Shown here: positions 25,617 through 37,165 of the stretch, one piece after another | How the letters are laid out: each line of letters begins with the position of its first letter | How positions within the stretch are numbered: position 1 is the stretch's first letter | Assembly (NCBI GenBank): GCA_023421955.1 | Contig: JAEZSE010000005.1 | Coordinates: 124,001-188,000 of the forward strand | From: Bacillota bacterium | GTDB lineage: Bacteria > Bacillota > Clostridia > Christensenellales > UMGS416 | DNA length: 64,000 nt | Direction: 5' to 3' | Notes under the pieces: model-generated | Databases searched by the model: none | The model's input: only the letters and a program-made list of their open reading frames with translations | Told to the model about the DNA's origin: nothing | Position numbers and translations under genes: made by a program

Positions 25617-27088
25617 AAGCAAAAACCCAAAGTCTGGCCAAGAGCAGCCTGACGCTGATATTCGCCAGGGCAATTGTAAATGTCTCCGGAATCGCGCAAG
25701 GAGTTATTTTATCTCGCCTGCTCACCAAGGCAGACAACGGCACATATCAGCAGATTATCACTGTGGTTGGGTTTTATGTGATTCTGGCGCTGGGCTTGCC
25801 TGAGAGCATTACGTATTTCATTTCCAAGGCTACCACTGAGGAAGAAAAAGTAAAGAAGCAGTCCGCCATCATGACGATGGGGGTGCTCCTAAGTTTGATT
25901 CTGATCTTGGGCGCAGCGGTAGCTGACCCATTGTTTGTCCGCTTTTTCAGCAACACCCAACTAAGCGGTCTGGGCTGGTGTATTGGCATCATTTTGGCCG
26001 GCAACGTGATTCAATCCATGTTTCAGAATACCAGCATTGTCATGGATCATGTGCGCGATGCGGCCACCATGTCAATCAGTTATTCGCTGGGCAATGTGTT
26101 GATCTGTGCAAGTTTGTTTCTGTATCGGGACAATGTGCATTTGTTTATCTACTTGCTGGCTGGTTTTAACCTGCTCATGTCCTTGCTGCGGATCGGTACT
26201 GTGACGCGGTATTTTGCATTCAGATTGAGGCCAGTCTGGGAGATGCCGTTACTCAGGGAAGTGCTTGCATTCAGCCTGCCCATCTGCCTTTCCAGCGCCA
26301 TTGGTACGGTGTCCAGATATATGGACCGTGCCGTGATCGGCCTTTTTTATACACCTGCGCAATTTGCTGAATACGCCCAAGGGGCTCGCGAGCTGCCATA
26401 CAGCATTATTACCGGTGCTATCATCTCCGTTCTCATGCCCCAGGTCATCAAGAACTTCAACACAGGCGGCGTGAGCAACAGCATCGAACTTTGGAAAAAG
26501 GGCATGGTGTCTTCCTCCTACCTGATCTTCTTTGCCATCGGATCCAACATCCTACTGTCGCGAGAGATCATCACGGTGCTCTACAGCGAGAAATATCTGC
26601 AGTCGGTACCTGTTTTTATTGTCTATACATTATTGCTCGTATCCAGAGTCACCTATTGGGGTATGTTTTTACAGGCAATGAAAAAGCCCAAACTCGTGAT
26701 GGTTGTATCGCTTTTCTCCCTTGGTTCAAACCTGGTGCTGAATTTCGTGTTCATCAAGTTGTTTGGTATGATCGGTCCTGCAATTTCTGCCGTTACCACC
26801 AGCTACGCCAGCGTTGGGATTTATTTGTATTTGAACTGCAAGAATCTCAATGTAAGTCTCAAGGAATTTCTTCCATTGAAAAAACTTGGCGTAATCATTG
26901 GTGTCAACGTGCTGGCATTTGCACTGTTCGGATTATTAAAATATTACTATCTGGACAGAATAGTCAGTGACAACCACACGGTTGACAGCATCATACGGAT
27001 ACTGATTGTCGGCGGCTTGTGGGCTGCAGGTTATGCTGCGGTGTTCCGAAACGATCTGAAGAAGATCATCGTCAGTCTCCGGCAATAA
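25613..27088 (+). CDS. Wzx-type polysaccharide flippase (MOP superfamily)
   Basis: 491-residue protein with about 14 membrane segments, beginning SLAKSSLTLIFARAIVNVSGIAQGVILSRLL, the usual start of Wzx/SpoVB-like flippases. It would flip lipid-linked oligosaccharides across the membrane. ATG 25613 overlaps the stop of the pyruvyl transferase gene. Glycosyltransferases are missing from the group, so the substrate must be assembled by genes elsewhere. It resembles O-unit exporters more than MATE drug exporters. Confidence 0.83.
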   Translation: MKAKTQSLAKSSLTLIFARAIVNVSGIAQGVILSRLLTKADNGTYQQIITVVGFYVILALGLPESITYFISKATTEEEKVKKQSAIMTMGVLLSLILILGAAVADPLFVRFFSNTQLSGLGWCIGIILAGNVIQSMFQNTSIVMDHVRDAATMSISYSLGNVLICASLFLYRDNVHLFIYLLAGFNLLMSLLRIGTVTRYFAFRLRPVWEMPLLREVLAFSLPICLSSAIGTVSRYMDRAVIGLFYTPAQFAEYAQGARELPYSIITGAIISVLMPQVIKNFNTGGVSNSIELWKKGMVSSSYLIFFAIGSNILLSREIITVLYSEKYLQSVPVFIVYTLLLVSRVTYWGMFLQAMKKPKLVMVVSLFSLGSNLVLNFVFIKLFGMIGPAISAVTTSYASVGIYLYLNCKNLNVSLKEFLPLKKLGVIIGVNVLAFALFGLLKYYYLDRIVSDNHTVDSIIRILIVGGLWAAGYAAVFRNDLKKIIVSLRQ

Positions 27089-27110
27089 TTCAACATACAG
27101 CTCTTGATGA

Positions 27111-27140
27111 TTGCCATCAGGTGTGAAAATCGATTATAAT
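27111..27140 (+). promoter_or_regulatory. Promoter of the solute-binding lipoprotein gene
   Basis: TTGCCA (27111-27116), 18-base spacer, TATAAT (27135-27140), just upstream of the lipoprotein start at 27159. Confidence 0.6.
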
Positions 27141-27158
27141 CTTTATGGAGTGATGCAA

Positions 27159-28709
27159 ATGATAAAATTGTTGAAACATGGATACATGCTTCTAGCCGCC
27201 CTTATGATTGCAGCGGTTCTCACCGGTTGTGGGCAGGGTGAGGGCACAACCAGCCCTGTTACCACCACAGCAGCGCCTACCGACGCACCCACGCCCACTC
27301 CAACACCGGAGCCCACCCCCACACCCACACCCACTCCCAGACCCATTCTCACCGTAACGACACTGTTGCCTGGCGAGGAACCCAAGGGCTTGGCCGCTGT
27401 GTTTGAGGTGCTGAATGAGCGTCTCGCTGCTGACATTTTTGGCAGCCTGAAAGTATCGTGGACGCCGCAGGATGACTATGCAGACGCTATTGCAGCTGCT
27501 GTGGCGGCCGGAAGCGTTGATTTTGCCTGGATCGGTTCATCAGTTCTTACTAATTATGCGGATAAACAATTGATTCTGCCACTGGACGAACTAATTGCTT
27601 CGTTTGGGCAGCCCATCCTGGACAATACTCCTGAGCAGGTTCTGGAGACTGTAAAGATCGGTGGCAAACTGATGGCCATTCCCGGCGCTGGCAACATGCC
27701 ATTGTGTGACACCGCAAACGTGCTGGTCGTGCGCGACGACCTCAGATTGAAATATGGCCTTGATCAGCTGGACTCGCTGACTGACGTGGAAGGGTACTTC
27801 AAGGCGGTTGCAACCAATGATCCGAATATTACCCCGGTTTCAGCCAGTAACGCTGCCTTCGCGGTTATGAAGGCATATGGCAATGAGGAAATCCTTGCAG
27901 GAACAAACAATTCAGTGGCCTATCTTGCTGGGGAGGATGGTGCCGTCACCTGCGTGAGCCTGCAGGACGCGAAGAGCTTTAAGAGTGCCGCAGCACGTGT
28001 TCGAACCTGGTACAAGGCCGGATGGCTGCCCAAGGCAATGCCTTCGGTGAAGGACCCCGCCGCAGCGTTTAAAAATGGCACCGCAGCAACGCTAGGCTCC
28101 AGGGCTATGGCCGCTGTATCTCTGACGAAAACAATTGTGAAGAAGGTACCCGACGCCGTATTGTCAGAGGTACCAGTTTTCGGCAAGGTGAAATACCTTT
28201 CTGGTAACGGTGGCAATGTGCTGTGCCTTTCTGCTGCAGGCAAAAACCCAGAAACAGCGGTGCAGTTCTGGGCCTGGGTGTTATCCAGCCAGGATAATTA
28301 CGATCTGTTCTGCTATGGCGTTGAGAATGAAAACTTTGAGATTTCAAACGACAGGATCACGATGCTGAATGAAGATTACTCAGCTTTTCCAGCATTGTTC
28401 CAGAACATGAATTTCCGTCGCTTTCCGGCTGGTGTGAGTGATGAATACATCCAATTGCTAAAAAGCTGGAATGATGGTGCGCTGCCTGATCCGCTGATGG
28501 GATTTGTGTTCGACACCCAAAAAGTGAAGAATGAGCTTGCGAAGGTCAAGTCTGTTTACGCACTCTACGGCGCAGCCTTACAGACCGGATCCACCGATAC
28601 GGATACGCTGCTCAAGGAGTTTGCTGCCAGGATGAAGGCCGCCGGTCAAGACAAAATCGTTGCCGAGGCGCAGGCGCAGGTGAACGAGTTTCTTGCTTCA
28701 AAGAAATGA
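27159..28709 (+). CDS. Extracellular solute-binding lipoprotein (family 1-like), orphan
   Basis: 516 residues from ATG 27159 (GGAG 8 bases upstream): signal peptide, lipobox VLTGC near residue 24, then a Thr/Pro linker of repeated TP/PT units (about residues 35-65), followed by a periplasmic-binding-protein fold with DFAWIGSS, QLILPLDELIASFGQP, GGKLMAIPG and the C-terminal helical half. Upstream in-frame ATGs give an unsuitable N-terminus. Family-1 binding proteins usually feed sugar ABC importers, but no permease or ATPase is adjacent; it follows the polysaccharide genes and ends with its own terminator. Confidence 0.8.
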   Translation: MIKLLKHGYMLLAALMIAAVLTGCGQGEGTTSPVTTTAAPTDAPTPTPTPEPTPTPTPTPRPILTVTTLLPGEEPKGLAAVFEVLNERLAADIFGSLKVSWTPQDDYADAIAAAVAAGSVDFAWIGSSVLTNYADKQLILPLDELIASFGQPILDNTPEQVLETVKIGGKLMAIPGAGNMPLCDTANVLVVRDDLRLKYGLDQLDSLTDVEGYFKAVATNDPNITPVSASNAAFAVMKAYGNEEILAGTNNSVAYLAGEDGAVTCVSLQDAKSFKSAAARVRTWYKAGWLPKAMPSVKDPAAAFKNGTAATLGSRAMAAVSLTKTIVKKVPDAVLSEVPVFGKVKYLSGNGGNVLCLSAAGKNPETAVQFWAWVLSSQDNYDLFCYGVENENFEISNDRITMLNEDYSAFPALFQNMNFRRFPAGVSDEYIQLLKSWNDGALPDPLMGFVFDTQKVKNELAKVKSVYALYGAALQTGSTDTDTLLKEFAARMKAAGQDKIVAEAQAQVNEFLASKK

Positions 28710-28731
28710 TCATATAACAGGTGTCAACAAG

Positions 28732-28762
28732 CGCGGCATTCCTGCGGGCTGCCGCGTTTTTT
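28732..28762 (+). terminator. Terminator of the lipoprotein gene
   Basis: CGCGGCA / TGCCGCG stem (28732-28738 with 28750-28756) followed by TTTTTT, immediately before folC. Confidence 0.85.
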
Positions 28763-28774
28763 CATGAGGAGGAC

Positions 28775-30082
28775 ATGTTGAACCAACAGGGTGTCGCGAC
28801 ATTTCTGGAGCAGGCAAAAGTATTAGGGTCGCGGCTGGGGCTGGAGCGAATATCCAGGCTCTGCGCGCTGCTGGGCAACCCGCAGGACAGCTTGCCGACC
28901 GTGCATGTGGCCGGCACCAACGGCAAGGGCAGTACCGCTTCAATGATCGCCGCTGGTCTCACTGCGGCGGGTGCCCGCACTGGGCTTTACACCTCACCTT
29001 ATCTTATAGACTTGAAAGAAAGCCTCAGTATAGATGGCACCCCCATCACCCAGGTAGAGTTTGATGAAATGGCAGCGATTGTCGCGGAGCAGGGAAAAGC
29101 GTTGGAGATTGATGGCCATGGGCCGACGGCCTTTGAGTTGGAGACTGCGATGGCCTTTCTCTGGTTCAAACAGCGGAACTGTGACATTGCAGTAATCGAA
29201 ACGGGGTTAGGCGGCAGGCTGGATGCAACCAATGTGATCCGAAAGCCTGCTGTTTCGGTGATTACCAGTATATCGTATGACCATGTGAACATCCTTGGAG
29301 ATTCATTGGCAAAGATCGCTTTTGAAAAGTGCGGCATTATCAAACCCTGTGGGATCATTGCTTGCTACCCATTCCAACCTGAAGAGGCGTTGGCGGTGAT
29401 CCGCCAGCGTTCTGCAGATGAGGGAAACACACTGATCGTGCCTGATACCGGCGCAATCACGGTGCAGGAGTCGGGCCTTTGGGGAAGCCAGTTTGAATAT
29501 GCCGGTTTGGAGTTATCAGTCAGGCTGCCGGGCAGACATCAGGTGTATAACGCGGTTGCCGCAGTGGAAGCGCTTCGGTCGTTAGGTCCGGCTTGTGGCA
29601 TTGCCATTTCAGACAGGCATATTGCTGCCGGTATTGCGGCTGTGAGGTTACCCTTGCGGCAGGAATGGATTGAGGGCTGTCCGTCGGTGCTGCTGGACGG
29701 CGCTCACAACCTGGACAAGATCACTGCACTCTCAGAAACGATCCGGGTCCATCTTGCTGGACGCAAGGTTGTGGTTGTGATGGGCATGCTGAAGGATAAA
29801 CAAGTTGAGCCATCGGTTGCCCTGATCGCGGGGCTGTGCCACAGTTTCATCGCCTGTGCACCGCATTCTGATCGGGCGTTGGATAGCCAGACCACAGCGT
29901 CAATCGCGCGCTCTCACTGCCAAGAGGTGACTGTGGACGATAATGTGGAGCGGGCGGTAACACTGGCGATTCAATCAGCCGGAGAGGATGGTATCGTTGT
30001 TGCGTGCGGGTCGTTTTATCTGGCTGGGCCTGCTAGGGCGGCGCTGATTGGCATGACACAATCATTGTATTTGAAGTATTAA
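28775..30082 (+). CDS. folC: Folylpolyglutamate synthase / dihydrofolate synthase
   Basis: 435-residue Mur-ligase-family enzyme that adds glutamate to dihydropteroate and folates with ATP. Motifs: VHVAGTNGKGSTASMI (P loop, near residue 45), YTSPYLIDLKE, FELETAMAFLWF, ETGLGGRLDATNVI, SISYDHVNILGDSLAKIAFEKCGIIK, and LLDGAHNLDK. The start is taken at ATG 28775 (GAGGAGG directly upstream; TTG three bases on is equally spaced), because the longer frame runs through the terminator. folT follows after 20 bases, linking folate uptake with retention. Confidence 0.92.
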   Translation: MLNQQGVATFLEQAKVLGSRLGLERISRLCALLGNPQDSLPTVHVAGTNGKGSTASMIAAGLTAAGARTGLYTSPYLIDLKESLSIDGTPITQVEFDEMAAIVAEQGKALEIDGHGPTAFELETAMAFLWFKQRNCDIAVIETGLGGRLDATNVIRKPAVSVITSISYDHVNILGDSLAKIAFEKCGIIKPCGIIACYPFQPEEALAVIRQRSADEGNTLIVPDTGAITVQESGLWGSQFEYAGLELSVRLPGRHQVYNAVAAVEALRSLGPACGIAISDRHIAAGIAAVRLPLRQEWIEGCPSVLLDGAHNLDKITALSETIRVHLAGRKVVVVMGMLKDKQVEPSVALIAGLCHSFIACAPHSDRALDSQTTASIARSHCQEVTVDDNVERAVTLAIQSAGEDGIVVACGSFYLAGPARAALIGMTQSLYLKY

Positions 30083-30102
30083 GTTTGCAAGGTGATATAT
30101 AA

Positions 30103-30648
30103 ATGAAAAACCAAACCAAAAACATGGTGCTGTCGGCCTTGTTCATTGCCCTTAGTGTGGTGCTGACCAGGCTTCTTTCCCAACAGATCCTTATTGCTGG
30201 TGTGCCAGCCAGCAGGCTATCTGCCGGTTTTGTGCCAATCATTCTTACCGGGATGATCTGCGGCCCGATGTGGGGTCTGCTTGTTGGTGTGCTTGCTGAT
30301 GTTGTGGGCTTTGCTATGTTCCCCAGCGGCATGTATTTCCCGCTGCTTACTGTGACCAGCGCCTTGGTGGGTCTCTTACCCGGCTTGATTGTGCGGTTCG
30401 GGGTGAAGCTACCAGAATGGCTGAAGACTCTGCTAAGCGTGTTTACAGCACAGATCTTTTGCTCCATGCTGCTTCAGACATTTTTTCTGGCCATATCCTT
30501 CGGAAAGGCGTTTGAGGTGCTGTTCCTGCCAAGGGCCATTGTTGCGCTTATCATGCTGCCGGTCTACTTCCTGCTGGTGCATGGTGTCCTCGTCGCACTG
30601 CGCCGCGCAAGGCTCATCCCGCTAAAACTTGGTAGTAGGTCAGAGTGA
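30103..30648 (+). CDS. folT: Folate ECF transporter S component
   Basis: 181-residue membrane protein with five or six segments. The N-terminal pattern MVLSALFIALSVVLTRLL, then SAGFVPIILTGMICGPMWGLLVGVLADVVGFAMFPSG, is typical of the FolT family of energy-coupling factor transporters; the Arg/Ala-rich start contains the usual AxxxA contact for EcfT. It follows folC in the same operon, which strongly supports folate as the vitamin. The shared EcfA/A'/T module is not in this window. It converges on gerA with only 3 bases between stops and no terminator visible. Confidence 0.85.
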   Translation: MKNQTKNMVLSALFIALSVVLTRLLSQQILIAGVPASRLSAGFVPIILTGMICGPMWGLLVGVLADVVGFAMFPSGMYFPLLTVTSALVGLLPGLIVRFGVKLPEWLKTLLSVFTAQIFCSMLLQTFFLAISFGKAFEVLFLPRAIVALIMLPVYFLLVHGVLVALRRARLIPLKLGSRSE

Positions 30649-30651
30649 CTG

Positions 30652-32106
30652 TCAGCGATTCCTTGGGTCGGTGCGGGTGTCGTCCTTGTTCCTCATGTAC
30701 TGCTGGCGTTTGGGCGAGACTGTTTTGCTGAAAAGAAACGTTCTCAGGAAATCATACAGATTGAACGGCCCAAACGGTGCCAGATAGGGCACGCCAAAGC
30801 TGTTGATGGAGACCATTTCTGCTACGATTACAGTAATGCCCAATATGAAACCATAAAACCCGAACATACCAGTGACCAACATGAGCAGGAACTTGATCAG
30901 GCGGAATGGGTTTGCGGCGGTTTGTTGAGGGATGGCGAACGATGCCAAAAATTCCACTGATACGATGATGAGCAGTAATGGGCTAAACACGCCGGCCGAT
31001 ATGGCAGCTTGACCAATGATCAGAGCACCCACGATGGCAATTGCTGAACCGATCTTGGTAGGCACCCGCAGGAGCGCCTCCCGGATCAACTCCATGATGA
31101 ATTCCAACAATAGCACACTGAGCAAAGCGCTGAATGGCACCTTTGCCCTGGCTTGTGCAATGGCGATTATGAACCCTGCTGGAAGCACATCGCTGTGAAA
31201 TGACACGACTGCTACCCAGTAGGATGATGCTGTAAACGATATGAAGAATGCTGCATAACGCAAGAGGCGCATGAACATGCCAACATACTTGCTTTCATAT
31301 CGGTCATCGCTGGCATACATGAACTCCACAAAAGTAACAGGGGCCGATATGGCATACGGGCTGCCTTCCACGAGCAGCACAACTTTGCCTTCCAATAGGG
31401 CCTCGGCAGCCATATCAGATCTCTCGATGACCATCATCTGTGGAAAGGGGCTTAGTTTGTTGTTTAGCAAGTAGGCTTGTAGTTCGCCGGATTCCAGAAA
31501 TCCGTCTATATCGATTTGGTTGAGCCGCTTCCGCATCTCCCCAGTCACGGTGTCGCTAGCGATGTCCTGGATGTAGAGCAGCGCCACATTTGTCAGCGTC
31601 CGTTGCCCCAACTCAATGTTCTCCACGCGCAGGTTTGTATCTTTCAAACGGTATCGCAGCAGGGAAAGATTCACATCAAGGTTTTCCACAAAGCTGTCTC
31701 TGGGAGCCCGCTCGTTATAAGTAATTTCCGGGTCGGTAACAGGCCTGTGCTCAATCTTTTTCAAGTGAACCACAGCATACTCTTTGTCTGATGAGAACAG
31801 AAGCACTGTCATTCCGCTCAGGATTTGTTTCTCAATTTCACTTTCATCCTGTGCCAGTGTGCAGTCATCGGCATAGATGATGGATTCGATTGCCTCTGCT
31901 GCCTTCAATGCGTGCTTCGCCACTTGGCAGTGCTCTATGAGTGGCTTAATGACGAAATTGGCCAGCGCGTCCCTGTTGGTGATCTGCTTGATATATAATA
32001 TTGTGACTGTTTCATCTTTGCACTGTATTGTGCGGGCGGTAATATCAGAATTCTTTTCAGTCAGTTCTTTAATCAGATTCTTATGGGAGTCGCTGCGCAA
32101 CCACAT
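30652..32106 (-). CDS. Spore germination protein GerA-type (GerKA/GerAA)
   Basis: 484 residues, subunit A of a germinant receptor in the inner spore membrane. The N-terminal soluble domain (about 1-260) is followed by about five membrane segments; conserved stretches include FVENLDVNLSLLRYRLKDTNLRVENIELGQRT, YIQDIA, EGKVVLLVEGSPYAISAPVTF, and FGVPYLAPFGPFNLYDF near the end. It is the last gene of the gerB-gerC-gerA operon, 18 bases after gerC. The ligand-binding B subunit decides the nutrient specificity, which cannot be read here. Confidence 0.9.
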   Translation of the reverse strand: MWLRSDSHKNLIKELTEKNSDITARTIQCKDETVTILYIKQITNRDALANFVIKPLIEHCQVAKHALKAAEAIESIIYADDCTLAQDESEIEKQILSGMTVLLFSSDKEYAVVHLKKIEHRPVTDPEITYNERAPRDSFVENLDVNLSLLRYRLKDTNLRVENIELGQRTLTNVALLYIQDIASDTVTGEMRKRLNQIDIDGFLESGELQAYLLNNKLSPFPQMMVIERSDMAAEALLEGKVVLLVEGSPYAISAPVTFVEFMYASDDRYESKYVGMFMRLLRYAAFFISFTASSYWVAVVSFHSDVLPAGFIIAIAQARAKVPFSALLSVLLLEFIMELIREALLRVPTKIGSAIAIVGALIIGQAAISAGVFSPLLLIIVSVEFLASFAIPQQTAANPFRLIKFLLMLVTGMFGFYGFILGITVIVAEMVSINSFGVPYLAPFGPFNLYDFLRTFLFSKTVSPKRQQYMRNKDDTRTDPRNR

Positions 32107-32124
32107 CGCGTCAACCTGCTTTCA

Positions 32125-33243
32125 TTATTTCTCTTCATAATCGACCAATGCGTTCGGCTTCAGTTCCACGGAGATGGAGAGGTTCAGAGAAACATTCGGG
32201 TATTCGCCTGCCCAGTTCATTTTCTTCGCATCCTCCGGGAAGGTGATTCGAAATGGCGACCAGAGCCTGAAGGTATCAAACTTGTATTCAGTTTGGGACT
32301 TGTGGAACATCTCTGAAAATTCCTTTTCCAGCATCGCCTGCAGCGTGGCCTGCAACACCGCTATATCTGTGCCGGTTACCGGTTTGGCCTTTGCCGGATA
32401 CAGTAGCGTTGCCTTGAAGGCCAGAACAAGGTCAAAGCTGATTTTGCCGTCTACATAATATGGCGTAGTATTTTTTTTACCAAGTTTCACTTCCAACGTA
32501 GCACTTGTGTCCTTATATGGAACTGTATAAAGTGCAACGGCATTTTTGGAATGCATAAATACGATGCTTTTGCATTCGGAGGCTGGAATGAAAGCAGTCT
32601 TCATACCGCCTGAGAATACGGAAAACCCTGTAAAACATGGTTCCTGATCGACTAAATCAACAGTGGGCAATAGATACTGTTTATAGGATGATGACAGCCT
32701 CTGTAAAACGTCTATAAGTGAAATATGATAAAGCTGCCCGGTATTGATCATGCTTGTTAACGTTTGCTCAATTGCGAACCCGACTGACTCGGCATTCTCC
32801 GGGGTGTCCGAAAGCAATTGCTCAGGATCTGATGTTGTCACAACAAGATGGACAGTCTTCCTATAGTCTGATGTCTGCCGTAATCTCAGAACGTATTCCT
32901 CAACATCATATCGGGCAAGTTTCTCTGTAAGGATTAATGTTTGCACCGCGCCGAGGTAAATCGGCTTATCCATTTTCCAATCAAGATTCTCTCTGGTCTC
33001 AACAAATGTCCTTCCCTCGGACTTCAAAATAATGGGCTTCGTTTTCTGACCGCCTTCGTTGTTTGATGTTGCAGTTAACTGAGGGATTTCTGCATATAGT
33101 GCATAACCGTAATCGGTCTTGTCCACCAAAACGGCGGTGACGATGTTCCTGTCATTGATATCCACTGCATCCCAGCATCCAGTGCAAGTAACTAATAACA
33201 TGATCAGCAATAAGGTGTGCTTAAGCAGTCTTCTTAGTTCCAC
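32125..33243 (-). CDS. Spore germination lipoprotein GerC-type
   Basis: 372 residues from GTG 33243 (AGGTGA 6 bases upstream). The signal peptide ends in lipobox TCTGC followed by WD, the family hallmark CWD...I(N)DR. The three-domain GerAC layout follows: DINDRNIVTAVLVDK, TFVETRENL, VQTLILTEKLARYDVEEYVLRL, and a C-terminal domain with amphipathic helix VLQATLQAMLEKEFSEMFHKSQ. It overlaps the end of gerB by 23 bases. The lipoprotein would anchor the receptor on the outer face of the inner spore membrane. Confidence 0.9.
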   Translation of the reverse strand: MELRRLLKHTLLLIMLLVTCTGCWDAVDINDRNIVTAVLVDKTDYGYALYAEIPQLTATSNNEGGQKTKPIILKSEGRTFVETRENLDWKMDKPIYLGAVQTLILTEKLARYDVEEYVLRLRQTSDYRKTVHLVVTTSDPEQLLSDTPENAESVGFAIEQTLTSMINTGQLYHISLIDVLQRLSSSYKQYLLPTVDLVDQEPCFTGFSVFSGGMKTAFIPASECKSIVFMHSKNAVALYTVPYKDTSATLEVKLGKKNTTPYYVDGKISFDLVLAFKATLLYPAKAKPVTGTDIAVLQATLQAMLEKEFSEMFHKSQTEYKFDTFRLWSPFRITFPEDAKKMNWAGEYPNVSLNLSISVELKPNALVDYEEK

Positions 33244-34321
33244 GATTTTTCACCTTTGTAATAATGTATAGCATGAGGGGTACGAGGCATGCCGCGAACA
33301 CTCCTGAATATGTGATAATCTCTTTTAGCATTATATTGATGTCTTCAATGCCATAAATTACTGTTTCGGTTAGTATGGCAATGACACCGATTGCGATCAC
33401 AATGATGGAGCGTTTTATTTTAGGCAGCATACGGCAGATGAACTCTACGATACTCAGATATATTACTGAAAGCCCGCCAAACAACCCGATAAATCCCACC
33501 GTTAAGTATAAGACATCGATCCTCTGAAACACCTTCAACAATGGGATTTCCACCTGGCGGATCGCCACAACCAAAGGGAAATTATAATGTTTGATCTCAT
33601 CGACACCAATCATCATGATGTTGGTCTCTACAATCAATACATAGAATAGACCAATCACCAGTAGAGCAATGGCGGCAATGGCACCGGTCTTGGGCCCTTG
33701 CTTAACAGAAAATGGGATGACTGCCAGCACCTCGAAGCCAAGAAAGGAAAATGTAAACTCCTTCACAGAAGAGAGTATTTTGCCTGTATCGGCAGGGTTG
33801 AATAGTGGGAGGATGAAGTATTTGTCTCCTTCCATAAGCATAATTAAATGCACAACTATGGAGGTTACAATTAGGATGACTCCATATATTTCCACCAGCC
33901 GGGCTGTATTGGTTACGCCCTTGTATGCCACGAAGCCGATCACAGGCAATGAGGCCAGTGACGTAGCCCAAACGGGCGTTTTTGGAAGGAAGTTCGATTG
34001 AAGTATGGCGGACATGGTGATGTTGAGCGAAACTAAAACTGTAATAAAGTACTGTGTGAAATACAGGGCAAGAAAATATGCACCAGCCTTGCCGACGAGC
34101 TCCTTACTGTAGTCAAAAAGCATCTTACCTTGGTGAAGGTTATTGAGTTTAGTCCATAAAAAGGCCGCAGCAGCGAATAGGATGGCCGTTAGCAGGATGG
34201 CGATCCAGCCGCTTCGCCCGACATTCTGCGCGGTGACCCTTGAAATATCCGATTCCGCGACAGCGGTGATACATATAAACAGCATCAGGAACATCTGCCG
34301 GTTTGTAATGGTATTTGGCAT
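33221..34321 (-). CDS. Spore germination protein GerB-type (GerKB/GerAB)
   Basis: 366 residues from ATG 34321 (TAGGGA 7 bases upstream), the normal length of the family; longer frames to 34444 cover the clpB terminator and have no ribosome site. APC-superfamily transporter-like protein with about 10 membrane segments: ITNRQMFLMLFICITAVAESDI at the start, the YFTQYFITVLVSLN region, and NFPLVVAIRQVEIPLLKVFQRIDVLYL. The B subunit binds the germinant. It is the first gene here, giving order B-C-A instead of the common A-B-C or A-C-B. Confidence 0.9.
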   Translation of the reverse strand: MPNTITNRQMFLMLFICITAVAESDISRVTAQNVGRSGWIAILLTAILFAAAAFLWTKLNNLHQGKMLFDYSKELVGKAGAYFLALYFTQYFITVLVSLNITMSAILQSNFLPKTPVWATSLASLPVIGFVAYKGVTNTARLVEIYGVILIVTSIVVHLIMLMEGDKYFILPLFNPADTGKILSSVKEFTFSFLGFEVLAVIPFSVKQGPKTGAIAAIALLVIGLFYVLIVETNIMMIGVDEIKHYNFPLVVAIRQVEIPLLKVFQRIDVLYLTVGFIGLFGGLSVIYLSIVEFICRMLPKIKRSIIVIAIGVIAILTETVIYGIEDINIMLKEIITYSGVFAACLVPLMLYIITKVKNRGTKKTA

Positions 34322-34402
34322 GGCTTTCCCTACCCAGTTAAGGATAGGATAGTGTTTGAGAATCACACATAAATATGCCTTTGACAGCAGGCATGTAGGG
34401 AA

Positions 34403-34433
34403 ATAATACCCCTGCAACCTGAGGTTGCAGGGG
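34403..34433 (-). terminator. Terminator of clpB
   Basis: 11-bp stem CCCCTGCAACC / GGTTGCAGGGG (34409-34419 with 34423-34433), 3-base loop, T-rich tail on the minus strand (TATTATTT), just past the clpB stop. Confidence 0.75.
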
Positions 34434-34440
34434 GGCTTTC

Positions 34441-37035
<2,595 letters not shown>

Positions 37036-37165
37036 GATAACACCTCTATGTAGTTAGTAGTCAATAAGTACGATTCAATACGAGTATGGCAGTCAATGTA
37101 GGGGCTGGGCTCTATACCGGCCTATTTCAAATCATCCGTTACCGGCATCAACTATAATTCACATA

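Noticed and set aside
27290..27345. Short tandem repeat that could be mistaken for an array
   Set aside because: It encodes the Pro/Thr linker of a lipoprotein in frame; no CRISPR repeat-spacer pattern.
30083..30102. THF riboswitch before folT
   Set aside because: Only 20 bases separate folC and folT, and no folded aptamer-like sequence is seen upstream of folC.
37036..37165. CIRCE element before clpB
   Set aside because: No TTAGCACTC-N9-GAGTGCTAA or close variant is present; a CtsR-type site lies before cbpA instead.
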